Of a stretch of 7,806 bases of DNA, positions 1 to 6,994 are shown piece by piece. The position numbers and the translations under genes are program-made. This DNA is from Candidatus Cardinium sp. cBcalN2 (GTDB taxonomy: Bacteria; Bacteroidota; Bacteroidia; Cytophagales; Amoebophilaceae), in assembly GCF_022810445.1 (NCBI RefSeq), contig NZ_JAACGD010000015.1, positions 1 to 7,806 of the forward strand. Reading direction: 5' to 3'. The stretch's first letter is position 1; each line of letters begins with the position of its first letter. The notes below the pieces were generated by a model, which was not told the origin of the DNA, searched no databases, and saw only the letters and a list, made by a program, of their open reading frames with translations.

Positions 1-191
1 GGGCAATCACCTATTAAAGCTGATTAGAAAAACAGCTTGTTTGAACCCGCGCAGCGGGTGAGTTCTGTTTTTACAGCTCTAACAGGTGATTGCTGCAACT
101 TTTTACTGAGGGCTTGATTTTTTGGTTACTTTTTTATCAAGAAAAAAGTAACAATAAAAATTCATTTTTTACCAATGTCATGAACAGATAC
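1..191 (+). repeat. Dispersed intergenic repeat, copy 1 (cut by window edge)
   Basis: Non-coding repeat unit with two hairpins. The first spans 3-93: outer arms 3-12 and 84-93 are perfect complements, an interrupted middle stem follows, and a GC-rich tip pairs 45-50 with 54-59. The second is a perfect 11-bp stem, 125-135 with 142-152, with loop ATCAAG at 136-141. The loop is complementary to CTTGAT at 113-118. The unit ends in TGAACAGATAC at 181-191, after which copy 2 begins at once. The same order of blocks recurs in copies 2, 3 and 4, and in part in inverted copy 5. The function is unknown; the family could be a MITE-like or REP-like element. The left end may extend beyond the window. Confidence 0.8.
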
Positions 192-370
192 CTCCTTACA
201 GCTGAAAAAACAGAATCCACGCTGCAGCCTTCCTGTCAACTGTTTTTCTATTTCAGCTGTAAGGAGTGATTTTAGCAATTTTTTACTTAGGGCTTGATGT
301 TTTGCTTACTTCTTTATCAAGAAAAAAGTAAGGTAAAAATACATTATTTACCAGTCCGCTGAACGGCTAC
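192..370 (+). repeat. Dispersed intergenic repeat, copy 2 (tandem with copy 1, hairpin flipped)
   Basis: Second tandem unit, lying just downstream of the stop of parE. First hairpin: 192-207 and 251-266 form a perfect 16-bp stem, continued by 208-213 with 240-245. Second hairpin: 305-315 with 322-332 (one mismatch), loop ATCAAG 316-321, and complementary CTTGAT at 293-298. It ends in TGAACGGCTAC at 360-370, a diverged form of the copy 1 end. The first hairpin (195-263) matches the reverse complement of the copy 4 hairpin (7420-7487), not its forward sequence, although the flanking blocks run the same way. The unit might help end parE transcription, but neither side of the second stem has a convincing U-tract, so that is only a possibility. 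Confidence 0.8.
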
Positions 371-377
371 ATTTACA

Positions 378-2222
378 CTAGATACTAGGTAGCGTTTCCT
401 CTATCTTAAGATTATCAATAATAAAACTACGCCTTTCTGGCGTGTTTTTGCCCATATAAAAGGTTAACAAATCTTCTAAACCGCTATTGGCAGCTGGTGT
501 TACAGGAATTAATCGAATAGCTGTCCCTATAAAATGGGCAAATTCATCAGGAGATATCTCTCCTAGCCCCTTAAAACGAGTAATTTCAGGTTGTGCACCC
601 AGTGACCTTATGGCACGCTCTTTTTCTTGTTCGTTATAACAATAATGGGTAGTTTTTCTGTTACGTACCCTAAAAAGAGGCGTCTCGAGTATATACAGAT
701 GACCACTATGGACTAGTGCTGGAAAAAACTGTAAAAAATAGGTTAATATAAGCAACCGGATATGCATACCATCTACATCTGCATCTGTAGCAATGACGAT
801 TTTATTATAACGCAACCCATCTATTCCACTAGCAATGTTTAAAGCATGCTGTAAGAGATTGAATTCTTCATTTTCATAAACCAGCTTTTTAGATTGTCCA
901 AAGCAGTTTAGTGGTTTACCTCGCAATGAAAATACAGCTTGTGTGGCCACGTTACGAGACTTAGTAATAGAACCACTTGCAGAATTACCTTCTGTAATGA
1001 AAATAGTACTATCAAGCCTATTGGGATCTTTAGAATTAAAATGAACACGACAGTCTCGCAGTTTTTTATTATGTAAATTAGCTTTTTTGGTTTTTTCATG
1101 GACCAGCTTTTTAATGCCAGCTATTTCTTTACGTTCACGTTCAGATTGTAGAATACGCTTTTGTATTATTTGGGCTATGGAGGGATTTTTGTGTAGATAA
1201 TTATCTAATTCGCTTTTGATAAAAGCCATAATAAAACTACGAATGGTGGGGCCTTCGGGACCCATCTGTTGTGAACCAAGCTTTGTTTTGGTTTGGGATT
1301 CAAAAATAGGTTCTTGCACCTTAATGGCAAGTGCAACGATTAATCCTGCGCGGATATCTGCTGCATCAAATTCTTTTTTATAAAATTCTCGTACTGTTTT
1401 TACAATGGCTTCTTTTAAAGCATTTAAATGGACACCTCCTTGAGGGGTGAACTGGCCATTAACAAAGGAATAATAAACCTCGCTAGCAAGTGTGTGATGA
1501 TGGGTTAGTGATAGCTCAATATCTTGCTGCTTAAAATGCATAATGGGGTAAGCATAGCTTTGAGCTGCTGTTTTAGCTTGTAATAAATCTAAGAGGCCAT
1601 TTCGAGAATGGTATTTCTTACCATTTAGGTTAAAAACAAGCCCTGTGTTTAAAAAAGTGTAATGGGCTATTTGTTCTTCTATGAATTCAGGTATAAAAGC
1701 AAATGCTTTAAAAATAGCACTATCTGGTTTGAATACAACATAAATTCCGTTGGGTTCATTAGTGGGCAGTATCTCCGATTCTTCCACAAGCACACCAGCA
1801 GAAAAAGTAGCGGATTTGGTTAAACCATCTCGAAAAGATTGTACTTTACAATAGGCTGAAAGGGCATTAACCGCTTTGATACCTACCCCATTTAAACCTA
1901 CCGACTTTTGAAAAGCTTGGCTATCATATTTGCCCCCTGTATTAATCTTAGCCACGCAGTCTACTAATTTACCTAATGGAATACCTCTGCCAAAGTCCCG
2001 AACAGCAACTTGGTGGTCATCAGCTATTTTTATGTCAATTTTTTTTCCATATCCCATTACAAATTCATCTACACTATTATCAATAACTTCTTTAAGTAAT
2101 ATGTAGATGCCATCATCTGGTAAGCTACCATCGCCCAATTTGCCAATATACATACCAGGACGTAATCGAAGATGCTCTTGCCAATCCAGGGAACGGATAT
2201 TAGTTTCTGTATAATTAGGCAT
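378..2222 (-). CDS. parE: DNA topoisomerase IV subunit B (ParE), type IIA
   Basis: This is the ATPase and Toprim subunit of the type II topoisomerase that unlinks daughter chromosomes; it works with ParC, which is not in the window. The 614-residue length suits Bacteroidota ParE and is far shorter than most GyrB. Visible motifs in order: GHKL ATP-site KEVIDN 44-49, DFGRG 76-80, ATP lid [15 protein letters not shown] 108-122, the QTK loop at 310-312, Toprim EGNSASGS 411-418 with catalytic Glu411, DADVDG 480-485 with metal-binding aspartates, and RFKGLGE 549-555. The C-terminal [16 protein letters not shown] (590-605) resembles ParE more than the GyrB ending. The ATG start puts the N-terminal [17 protein letters not shown] in its usual place; no Shine-Dalgarno is seen. 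It lies 79 bp after uppS on the same strand, so co-transcription is possible. GyrB is the alternative, judged less likely from length and C-terminus. Confidence 0.93.
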   Translation of the reverse strand: MPNYTETNIRSLDWQEHLRLRPGMYIGKLGDGSLPDDGIYILLKEVIDNSVDEFVMGYGKKIDIKIADDHQVAVRDFGRGIPLGKLVDCVAKINTGGKYDSQAFQKSVGLNGVGIKAVNALSAYCKVQSFRDGLTKSATFSAGVLVEESEILPTNEPNGIYVVFKPDSAIFKAFAFIPEFIEEQIAHYTFLNTGLVFNLNGKKYHSRNGLLDLLQAKTAAQSYAYPIMHFKQQDIELSLTHHHTLASEVYYSFVNGQFTPQGGVHLNALKEAIVKTVREFYKKEFDAADIRAGLIVALAIKVQEPIFESQTKTKLGSQQMGPEGPTIRSFIMAFIKSELDNYLHKNPSIAQIIQKRILQSERERKEIAGIKKLVHEKTKKANLHNKKLRDCRVHFNSKDPNRLDSTIFITEGNSASGSITKSRNVATQAVFSLRGKPLNCFGQSKKLVYENEEFNLLQHALNIASGIDGLRYNKIVIATDADVDGMHIRLLILTYFLQFFPALVHSGHLYILETPLFRVRNRKTTHYCYNEQEKERAIRSLGAQPEITRFKGLGEISPDEFAHFIGTAIRLIPVTPAANSGLEDLLTFYMGKNTPERRSFIIDNLKIEETLPSI

Positions 2223-2301
2223 ATTGACAGGGACTAAAATAAATAGCCTTTTTTAAGGATTGCATAAACAAATGATCTTATAGTATTCGTTCAGTCCTAT
2301 T

Positions 2302-3102
2302 TTAGGCAACACTACCAAAATTGCGCTGCTGTTCTTGAAAGAAGCTTAAGGCTTCCATTAAATGTTTTTTTTTGAAGGCGGGCCAATATAAATCTGTAAA
2401 ATAGAGCTCTGAATAAGCACATTGCCAAGGCAAAAAATTACTTATACGTTTCTTTCCACCTGTACGTATCAAGAGGTCAACATCAGGCAAGTGACCGGTA
2501 CTTAAATATTGCTTATAGGTAGTTGGTGTAATTTTAGCTCGGTAATCATTTGCAAACTGCATAAAAGTCTCGAAACGAACATTACGATTGAAGCCTTTAT
2601 TTAGAAATTCATCAACTATTTTAATCAAAAAATCATTTACGATAGCCTCAGAGGCAGCCACGGTTTCTGCTTTTCCTCCATAGTTGATGGCAACTGTTAA
2701 GTGTAGCTTTGTATTATCTTTTGTAAGGTCTATTATCTCTTTTAGTTTATGCCAACAAAAACTAGGGATGCCTGTTGTATCTCCTACAACACGAAATTTA
2801 ATATTATGTTCAGAAAAAAGGTTCACATGCTCAGTAATACCTTGATTAATGACTTGAAAAATAGTAGCTATTTCCTGTTGCGGTCGGTCCCAATTTTCAG
2901 TAGAAAAAGCATAGAGGGTTAAAAAAGAGATACCTTGCTCTAAGCATCCAGTTATGGCCTCACTGACCGCTTTCTTGGAGTTTTTATGTCCATAAGATCT
3001 ATCGCCTATTTCTTTTTTCCCCCATCTGCCATTCCCATCCATAATAATGCCAATATGCTTTGGATTTTTTTGCAGGTTAGGTAATCGGTTTAAATCAATC
3101 AT
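2302..3102 (-). CDS. uppS: Isoprenyl transferase (undecaprenyl diphosphate synthase family)
   Basis: A cis-prenyltransferase that adds isopentenyl units to farnesyl diphosphate, giving the C55 lipid carrier for cell-wall and surface glycan precursors; it acts at the inner face of the cytoplasmic membrane. Visible motifs: HIGIIMDGNGRW 16-27 with catalytic Asp22, YAFSTENW 64-71, and SNFLPWQCAYSELYF 221-235 with the metal-binding Glu232. The diphosphate-binding motif, normally RTSGExRxSNF, reads RTGGKKRISNF here (213-223): Ser is replaced by Gly215 and the conserved Glu by Lys217, while Arg213, Arg219 and Ser221 are kept. The codons were checked at 2446-2466. At 266 residues it is a little longer than usual, with extra sequence around 157-185. 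The ATG start leaves a short leader before the first conserved block. The fold assignment is firm; full activity is less certain. Confidence 0.93.
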   Translation of the reverse strand: MIDLNRLPNLQKNPKHIGIIMDGNGRWGKKEIGDRSYGHKNSKKAVSEAITGCLEQGISFLTLYAFSTENWDRPQQEIATIFQVINQGITEHVNLFSEHNIKFRVVGDTTGIPSFCWHKLKEIIDLTKDNTKLHLTVAINYGGKAETVAASEAIVNDFLIKIVDEFLNKGFNRNVRFETFMQFANDYRAKITPTTYKQYLSTGHLPDVDLLIRTGGKKRISNFLPWQCAYSELYFTDLYWPAFKKKHLMEALSFFQEQQRNFGSVA

Positions 3103-3413
3103 AGTTATTCAAGAAGAGCTTTATCTAGGTAGTAGTGCAAAGGATAATAGAGCTATGGCAAAGCCTATTGCTAATCGCAACTTTGGTACCGAAGCTTATT
3201 TATACTCGTGAAATAGATTAAGTATGCTGCCATGCTCGACTTGCAGTTGGCCTTAAAAATTGCTCATCACAAATAGGTTTTACAAGAAATTTAGTATGAA
3301 AACGGGAGCGCACTAATTCGCTAGGATAGGGAAACAATTTAGGAAAAAATATAATAGCATCCAAAGAGAAGCTGCTATTTTTCATGTATCAATAACCATC
3401 TAATAAGTCTGAT
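3103..3413. other. 311-bp intergenic stretch, possible gene remnants
   Basis: There is no convincing gene between uppS and tmk. On the minus strand, 3218-3385 opens with ATG and gives 55 residues (MKNSSFSLDAIIFFPKLF...), with no recognised domain. A second short minus-strand stretch, 3121-3195, encodes a hydrophobic run, RLAIGFAIALLSFALLPR, in another frame and ends in a stop. Protein-like pieces in two frames could be decayed remains of a gene, or chance in AT-rich DNA. The promoter for uppS probably lies here, but I see no clear Bacteroidota promoter match. None of the dispersed repeat copies is present. Confidence 0.3.
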
Positions 3414-4070
3414 TTAGCTTGACTTTAAGTCTGTTTCTTGGCTCGCCAGATGCGCTATAATAGTTTTGATTAATACTGAAAAATCATTATCCTGCTGACT
3501 GATTCGAAAATAAGGACATATCTTGCGCTGAAGAGCTTGTTCGTAAGCCTGTTTAATGGCTTCAAAACGCTGTTGGGATATGGCATCAAACGCATCCTGT
3601 TTGCTTCGGGTTTGGTTGCGCAATTGGAAGTGATACAAGTCGATATCACAGTATATACATAGATCTGGCATTAAACCAGAAAAAACACGATGTGTAGTTA
3701 AAAAAGGTTCCCAATAATCAGGTTGATTAGTTAATTGATAAGCTATAGTAGAAAAAATAAATCGATCAAAAATGATCACATCAACATCAGAGGCCAATGC
3801 TTCTTTTTGGATCAGTTCATGACGTGCTGCTACAAAAAGAAAAAGTTCTGTAATAGCTGCTCCATTGTTTTTTTTAAGGTCTAAAATAGTGTTCCAAATT
3901 ATGGCTGCATTTTTACTACCTTTAGGATCATGTAATAGCTTTACACGGTATGATTGGCTCCTTAAGCTAGACTGTATTTGATGCGCTAAAGTCGTTTTTC
4001 CAGAAAAGTCTACCCCCTCAATAGCTAAAATAAATGGCCGATGTGATTGACGGTTTGTTAAATTTTTCAT
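3414..4070 (-). CDS. tmk: Thymidylate kinase family protein (probable dTMP kinase)
   Basis: Probable cytosolic kinase that phosphorylates dTMP to dTDP with ATP, the last specific step toward dTTP. From the ATG at 4070 it is 218 residues. Visible: FILAIEG and the P-loop GVDFSGKTT at 19-27 (Phe where the family normally has Gly), FVAARHE around Arg83, the DRF motif 102-104 (DRY/DRF in the family), PDLCIYCDID 135-144, and an Arg/Lys-rich lid region (RNQTRSK, 151-157) followed by a helix ending near Tyr176. The usual REPGGT motif appears as HDPKGSK (47-53), so the protein is divergent. An in-frame TTG at 4106 would add 12 residues; I prefer the ATG because the family normally begins only a few residues before the FIxxEG strand. 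A related deoxynucleoside kinase role cannot be excluded. Confidence 0.8.
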   Translation of the reverse strand: MKNLTNRQSHRPFILAIEGVDFSGKTTLAHQIQSSLRSQSYRVKLLHDPKGSKNAAIIWNTILDLKKNNGAAITELFLFVAARHELIQKEALASDVDVIIFDRFIFSTIAYQLTNQPDYWEPFLTTHRVFSGLMPDLCIYCDIDLYHFQLRNQTRSKQDAFDAISQQRFEAIKQAYEQALQRKICPYFRISQQDNDFSVLIKTIIAHLASQETDLKSS

Positions 4071-4236
4071 ATGATTTGGGCTTAAAGAACCAGTTATATG
4101 GTCCAAAAATACAAATAAATCTGCTAGCCATTACCAAAGTAGTGTTTCGTTACCATTAAGTATATTATAATGCGCTATGGTATCAACTCAAAGATTATAT
4201 TTATTTGATTATTAATATAATAGCATTTTTTAAAAT
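4071..4236. other. AT-rich divergent intergenic DNA upstream of tmk
   Basis: Very AT-rich sequence between the start of tmk and repeat copy 3. It has no open reading frame of note, apart from a short in-frame extension of tmk back to a TTG at 4106. A tmk promoter is expected here, but I could not match a full Bacteroidota consensus (TAnnTTTG with an upstream TTG). The nearest partial matches are not convincing. Confidence 0.4.
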
Positions 4237-4440
4237 GCCTCTTGTCAAAATTTACGATCAGCAAGAATAACTCACCAGATAAAAAAAACAGTTGCAGGTA
4301 GGGGCGCAAGAGGGGGCTATTTTTCCAGTTGTAAGCTGTGATGGTAGCCAATTTTGGTGCAGGGCTTGATTTTTGCTTACTTTTTTATCAGGAAAAAAGT
4401 AAGATAAAAATTCATTATGGCTTAAATTTACCATGGTGGT
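4237..4440 (+). repeat. Dispersed intergenic repeat, copy 3
   Basis: The left end, GCCTCTTGT followed by a CGATCAG block (4237-4261), is shared with copy 4. The first hairpin is degenerate: the right-hand part, TTTTTCCAGTTGTAAGC, is recognisable, but the arms no longer pair well. The second hairpin is intact, 4376-4386 with 4393-4403, a perfect 11-bp stem. Its loop reads ATCAGG (4387-4392) instead of ATCAAG; pairing with the upstream CTTGAT (4365-4370) would survive through one G-U pair. A tail like that of copy 1 follows (TAAAAATTCATT, then TTTACCA). A minus-strand reading frame through this unit is an artefact of the repeat. Confidence 0.75.
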
Positions 4441-4470
4441 CATCCTTGAGTTGATGCTATGCTTTAGAAC

Positions 4471-4530
4471 GCTGCAACTATTTGCTGAGGGTTTGATTTT
4501 TAGGGTGTTTTTTAGGAAAAAAAATTAAAC
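4471..4530 (+). repeat. Truncated fragment of the dispersed repeat (copy 3b)
   Basis: The sequence GCTGCAACTATTTGCTGAGG, followed by GTTTGATTTTTAGG, aligns with 91-140 of copy 1 (GCTGCAACTTTTTACTGAGG then GCTTGATTTTTTGG). The second stem has decayed to T- and A-runs with no ATCAAG loop, and the first hairpin is missing. It lies just upstream of the permease gene, so it may overlap that promoter or leader. No other feature is seen up to the start codon at 4594. Confidence 0.6.
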
Positions 4531-4593
4531 ATACTTTATTGAGCACACTTTTGAACCAACAGCTATACAACTAATAAAGAAATAATTTTATAG

Positions 4594-5463
4594 ATGATGA
4601 GCGCTATTCAAGATTTTTTTTCTTTCTCTGATCCAAATGTCCGCAACGTGCTATTAGGAACGATTTTACTGAGTACCAGTAGCGCTATAATTGGTGCATT
4701 TGCTCTTTTAAAAAGAAAAACCTTAATTAGTGATGCCATTGCCCATGCCGTACTGCCTGGTAGCTGTTTAGCCTTTTTTTTAACTGGAGAAAAAAATTCT
4801 ATCTGGCTTATTATCAGCGCTTTTATTACAGGTTGGTTAGCCTCTATAGCGATTGATCAAATAATAACCCACTCAAAAATCAAGCAAGATGCTGCTATTG
4901 CTATTGTGGCTTCCGTAGCTTTTGGTTTGGGGAGTTTTTTGCTATCTATCCTGCAACATAGTGGGCAAGCCAGTCAAGGTGGATTAAAGTCATTTTTATT
5001 AGGCAGTGCAGCCACTTTACTACGAGAAGATGTTGTTTTATTAGTGTTATTGAGCTTAATCATAATTTTAATTGTATGCCTCTTTTTTAAAGAATTTATG
5101 CTGATTGCTTTTGATCGTCTTTTTGCTCAATCGATAGGCGTCCCTGTTAAAAAAATGGATTTTTTATTTACCAGTTTAATGGTACTTGCGATTGTAATGG
5201 GCATAAGAGCGGTAGGCGTAGTTTTAATGAGTGCTATGCTCATTACACCAGCTACTACGGCGCGATTTTGGACAGCTAATATGGCTTACGTTATCTTGTT
5301 TGCTATGTTGATTGCTTTGTTTGCTTCTTTAACTGGCACCTTTTTTTCCTATCTGATTCCCTCTATGCCTACTGGACCTTGGATTGTAGTGATTATGTCA
5401 CTTATAGCTTATTTGTCTTTTCTTATCGATTGGTGTTGCCGGATAGGCAAAAAAAATAGATAA
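4594..5463 (+). CDS. Metal ABC transporter permease (ABC-3 family, Zn/Mn type)
   Basis: Integral inner-membrane permease of an importer for a divalent metal (zinc, manganese or iron), the family of ZnuB, MntB and TroC/TroD. Its 289 residues are a usual length. About eight hydrophobic segments are visible, near 18-38, 49-63, 68-88, 99-120, 146-165, 190-217, 231-254 and 261-279. Family signatures include SDAIAHAVLPG 46-56, GLKSFLLGSAATLL 130-143, GVVLMSAMLITPATTARFWT 208-227 and PTGPWIV 259-265 near the C-terminus. Two ATG codons sit in tandem at 4594 and 4597; either could be the start. The ATPase and the metal-binding protein are not in the window, so the transported metal cannot be named. 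The next gene begins 10 bp after its stop, which suggests one transcript. Confidence 0.9.
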   Translation: MMSAIQDFFSFSDPNVRNVLLGTILLSTSSAIIGAFALLKRKTLISDAIAHAVLPGSCLAFFLTGEKNSIWLIISAFITGWLASIAIDQIITHSKIKQDAAIAIVASVAFGLGSFLLSILQHSGQASQGGLKSFLLGSAATLLREDVVLLVLLSLIIILIVCLFFKEFMLIAFDRLFAQSIGVPVKKMDFLFTSLMVLAIVMGIRAVGVVLMSAMLITPATTARFWTANMAYVILFAMLIALFASLTGTFFSYLIPSMPTGPWIVVIMSLIAYLSFLIDWCCRIGKKNR

Positions 5464-5473
5464 ATAGGTCTAT

Positions 5474-5923
5474 ATGATGCCACTTACATTACCTTCGTTT
5501 GATTATAAAACCCAAAAAAAGTTAGATAAAACCTATATTTTAGACTTAGTGCGTAAAAAATATGTCTTACTCACGCCAGAGGAATGGGTACGTCAACATA
5601 TATTACATTATTTAATTCATTATCTTTCTTATCCAAAGGGATTGTGTTGTTTAGAGAAAAGAATATATAGCGCATCAGGTTATTATAGGCCTGATATTAT
5701 ATTATGCGATCAGTTAGGTAGGGTACAAATGGTTGTAGAATGCAAAGCGCCTTACATCACACTTACAAACGAAACATTAGGACAGGTGATAGCATACCAT
5801 CGACAGCTTGCTGCAGCTCATTTACTCCTAACAAATGGCATAACCCATTTTTGTTGGCAATGGGACCAAACCTTAGGCAGGTTTCAGGCCATAAACTACA
5901 TTCCAACCTACTCCACTACCTAA
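5474..5923 (+). CDS. Stand-alone type I restriction HsdR N-terminal-domain protein (PD-(D/E)XK fold)
   Basis: A 149-residue protein consisting almost only of the nuclease-like domain found at the start of type I restriction HsdR subunits (HSDR_N_2 type). Visible: EEWVRQHILHYLIHYLSYP 36-54, then RPDIILCD 72-79 with Asp74, MVVECKAP 86-93 with Glu89 and Lys91, giving a PD-X14-ExK active site, then GQVIAYHRQL 103-112 and LLLTNGITHFCW 117-128. The helicase, HsdM and HsdS parts are absent. Single-domain proteins of this kind are widespread in Bacteroidota as ordinary chromosomal genes, so a restriction system should not be assumed; the cellular role is unknown. Tandem ATG codons at 5474 and 5477 leave the exact start uncertain. 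It follows the permease by 10 bp and converges on the ankyrin gene. Confidence 0.82.
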   Translation: MMPLTLPSFDYKTQKKLDKTYILDLVRKKYVLLTPEEWVRQHILHYLIHYLSYPKGLCCLEKRIYSASGYYRPDIILCDQLGRVQMVVECKAPYITLTNETLGQVIAYHRQLAAAHLLLTNGITHFCWQWDQTLGRFQAINYIPTYSTT

Positions 5924-5992
5924 AAGAATGAGCTTTACGACTACGTTGAATGAGCACCTCGATTTTTATTTCTTTATTTAATGTGAAAGAAT

Positions 5993-6994
5993 TTAATGGT
6001 AAGGTGTTTGATCCAATAAAGGAACTAAATGTTTATCACCCCGACATCGAGCTAGATGAAAAGGGGTATATCCATGGTTATTTTTCTTATCTAAAGCAAT
6101 TTTAGGGTGTTTAACGAATAAAGCAACTAAATGCTTATGATCATGTACTATGGCTGAATGCAAAGGAGTATTCCCACTTCTATTTTGCGCATTTACATCT
6201 ATATTAGGTTTTTCAACTAATAAAGAAACTATACCTTCATTGCCTCGGAATACAGCTAGATGCAAAGGAGTATTCCCACTTCTATTTTGCGCATTTACAT
6301 CTATATTAGGTTTTTCAACTAATGAAGCAACTATATCTTTATCGCCCCGGATTACAGCTAGATGCAAAGGGGTATCACCACTGTTATTTTGCGCATTTAA
6401 AATAGTATTAGATTTTTCAACCAATAAATCAATTATATCTGTATAACCTTTACATGCTGCGATATGCAGAGGTGTATTACCTGTATGTGGATCACTAGTG
6501 TTCACATCTAGCCCCTTACTAGTAGGACTATTTAATAAGATCAGAGCCATTGCCTTAGCTTTTTTAGAATCTGAATACGCAAGGGCCTGCACAAGTGAAG
6601 TGAAGCCTTGGCCTGTTTTATTAATATCAATGGCTGACTGCTTAACTAAGCCTCGAAGCATTGCTTCATCAGCTTGCTCTATAGCCTTACAAAGTGCTGT
6701 TTTACCATCTAACAATGAGTTTAAAAACATTTTTTTTTCTTCATGACTAAAAGAATTACTATATATTAACCAAGATTGTACTTGTATCAGATCTCCTGCA
6801 GATACAGCTTGATGAAACTTCCTAACAGGCTTATAAAGCGTGTTTTCCTTAGCATTTACATTTTCATCAATGAGCCTTTCTCGTATTCCAAACGCATTGT
6901 TGGAATGTTTTAAGCACCCTATTTGTAAAAATAATAGGAGAAAAAAAATTACCATTGACCTAAAGCCATAGGATTTCCAATTAAGCTGTTCCAT
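5993..6994 (-). CDS. Ankyrin-repeat lipoprotein
   Basis: A 333-residue protein with a signal-like N-terminus: basic residues, hydrophobic run 14-25 (MVIFFLLLFLQI), then Gly26-Cys27 in a loose lipobox (LQIGC), so probably exported and lipidated at Cys27. After a helical stretch at about 50-95 come degenerate ankyrin units near 97 (GKTALCKAI) and 130 (GFTSLVQAL). Regular 34-residue units then start with G-x-TP-[LF]-H at 172, 206, 240, 274 and 308, the last partial. Residues 226-245 and 260-279 are identical. Ankyrin repeats bind proteins, and in intracellular Bacteroidota such proteins are often proposed to contact host factors; that role is inferred here. The ATG at 6994 is preferred because it gives a complete n-region; Met14 is the alternative. 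No catalytic domain is seen. Confidence 0.85.
   Translation of the reverse strand: MEQLNWKSYGFRSMVIFFLLLFLQIGCLKHSNNAFGIRERLIDENVNAKENTLYKPVRKFHQAVSAGDLIQVQSWLIYSNSFSHEEKKMFLNSLLDGKTALCKAIEQADEAMLRGLVKQSAIDINKTGQGFTSLVQALAYSDSKKAKAMALILLNSPTSKGLDVNTSDPHTGNTPLHIAACKGYTDIIDLLVEKSNTILNAQNNSGDTPLHLAVIRGDKDIVASLVEKPNIDVNAQNRSGNTPLHLAVFRGNEGIVSLLVEKPNIDVNAQNRSGNTPLHSAIVHDHKHLVALFVKHPKIALDKKNNHGYTPFHLARCRGDKHLVPLLDQTPYH
5996..6481 (-). repeat. 102-bp tandem repeats coding for ankyrin units
   Basis: The DNA under the ankyrin units has a 102-bp period: TGCAAAGG recurs at 6159, 6261 and 6363 on the plus strand. The 64-bp blocks 6158-6221 and 6260-6323 are identical, while the unit beginning near 6362 and the outer units have diverged. 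This uneven pattern points to a recent unit duplication or gene conversion in the centre of the array, and makes the unit number likely to vary between strains. Confidence 0.85.

Noticed and set aside
1..370. CRISPR array
   Set aside because: The repeats are about 180 bp long, hairpin-rich and only tandem in one pair; there are no short regular repeats with unique spacers and no cas genes.
908..1099. Minus-strand 63-codon frame inside parE
   Set aside because: It lies wholly within the conserved parE reading frame and shows no family features.
4071..4106. TTG start for the thymidylate kinase gene
   Set aside because: The added 12 residues are not family-like, and the ATG at 4070 already gives a longer than usual leader.
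4258..4443. Minus-strand 61-codon frame through repeat copy 3
   Set aside because: It reads through the hairpin repeat; the other copies do not keep it open, so it is not a gene.
5474..5923. Defence system based on the HsdR-like domain
   Set aside because: No methylase, specificity, helicase or other defence gene is nearby, and single-domain proteins of this type are ordinary in Bacteroidota.
5740..5931. Plus-strand 63-codon frame overlapping the HsdR_N gene
   Set aside because: It is out of frame with a gene whose catalytic motifs are clear.
5970..5991. Stem TTCTTT/AAAGAA in the convergent gap as a terminator
   Set aside because: Only 6 weak A/T-rich pairs with a 10-base loop and no U-tract in the right place.
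5916..6030. Short frames in the convergent gap: plus-strand ATG at 5928 (17 codons) and a minus-strand 38-codon run ending KEIKIEVLIQRSRKAHSFR
   Set aside because: Both are too short and unrecognised; they could be gene remnants, but nothing beyond an open frame supports this.
6150..6446. Plus-strand 98-codon repetitive frame opposite the ankyrin gene
   Set aside because: Its repeats merely mirror the 102-bp ankyrin units on the other strand.
6498..6746. Plus-strand 82-codon frame opposite the ankyrin gene
   Set aside because: Antisense shadow of the ankyrin gene without recognisable features.
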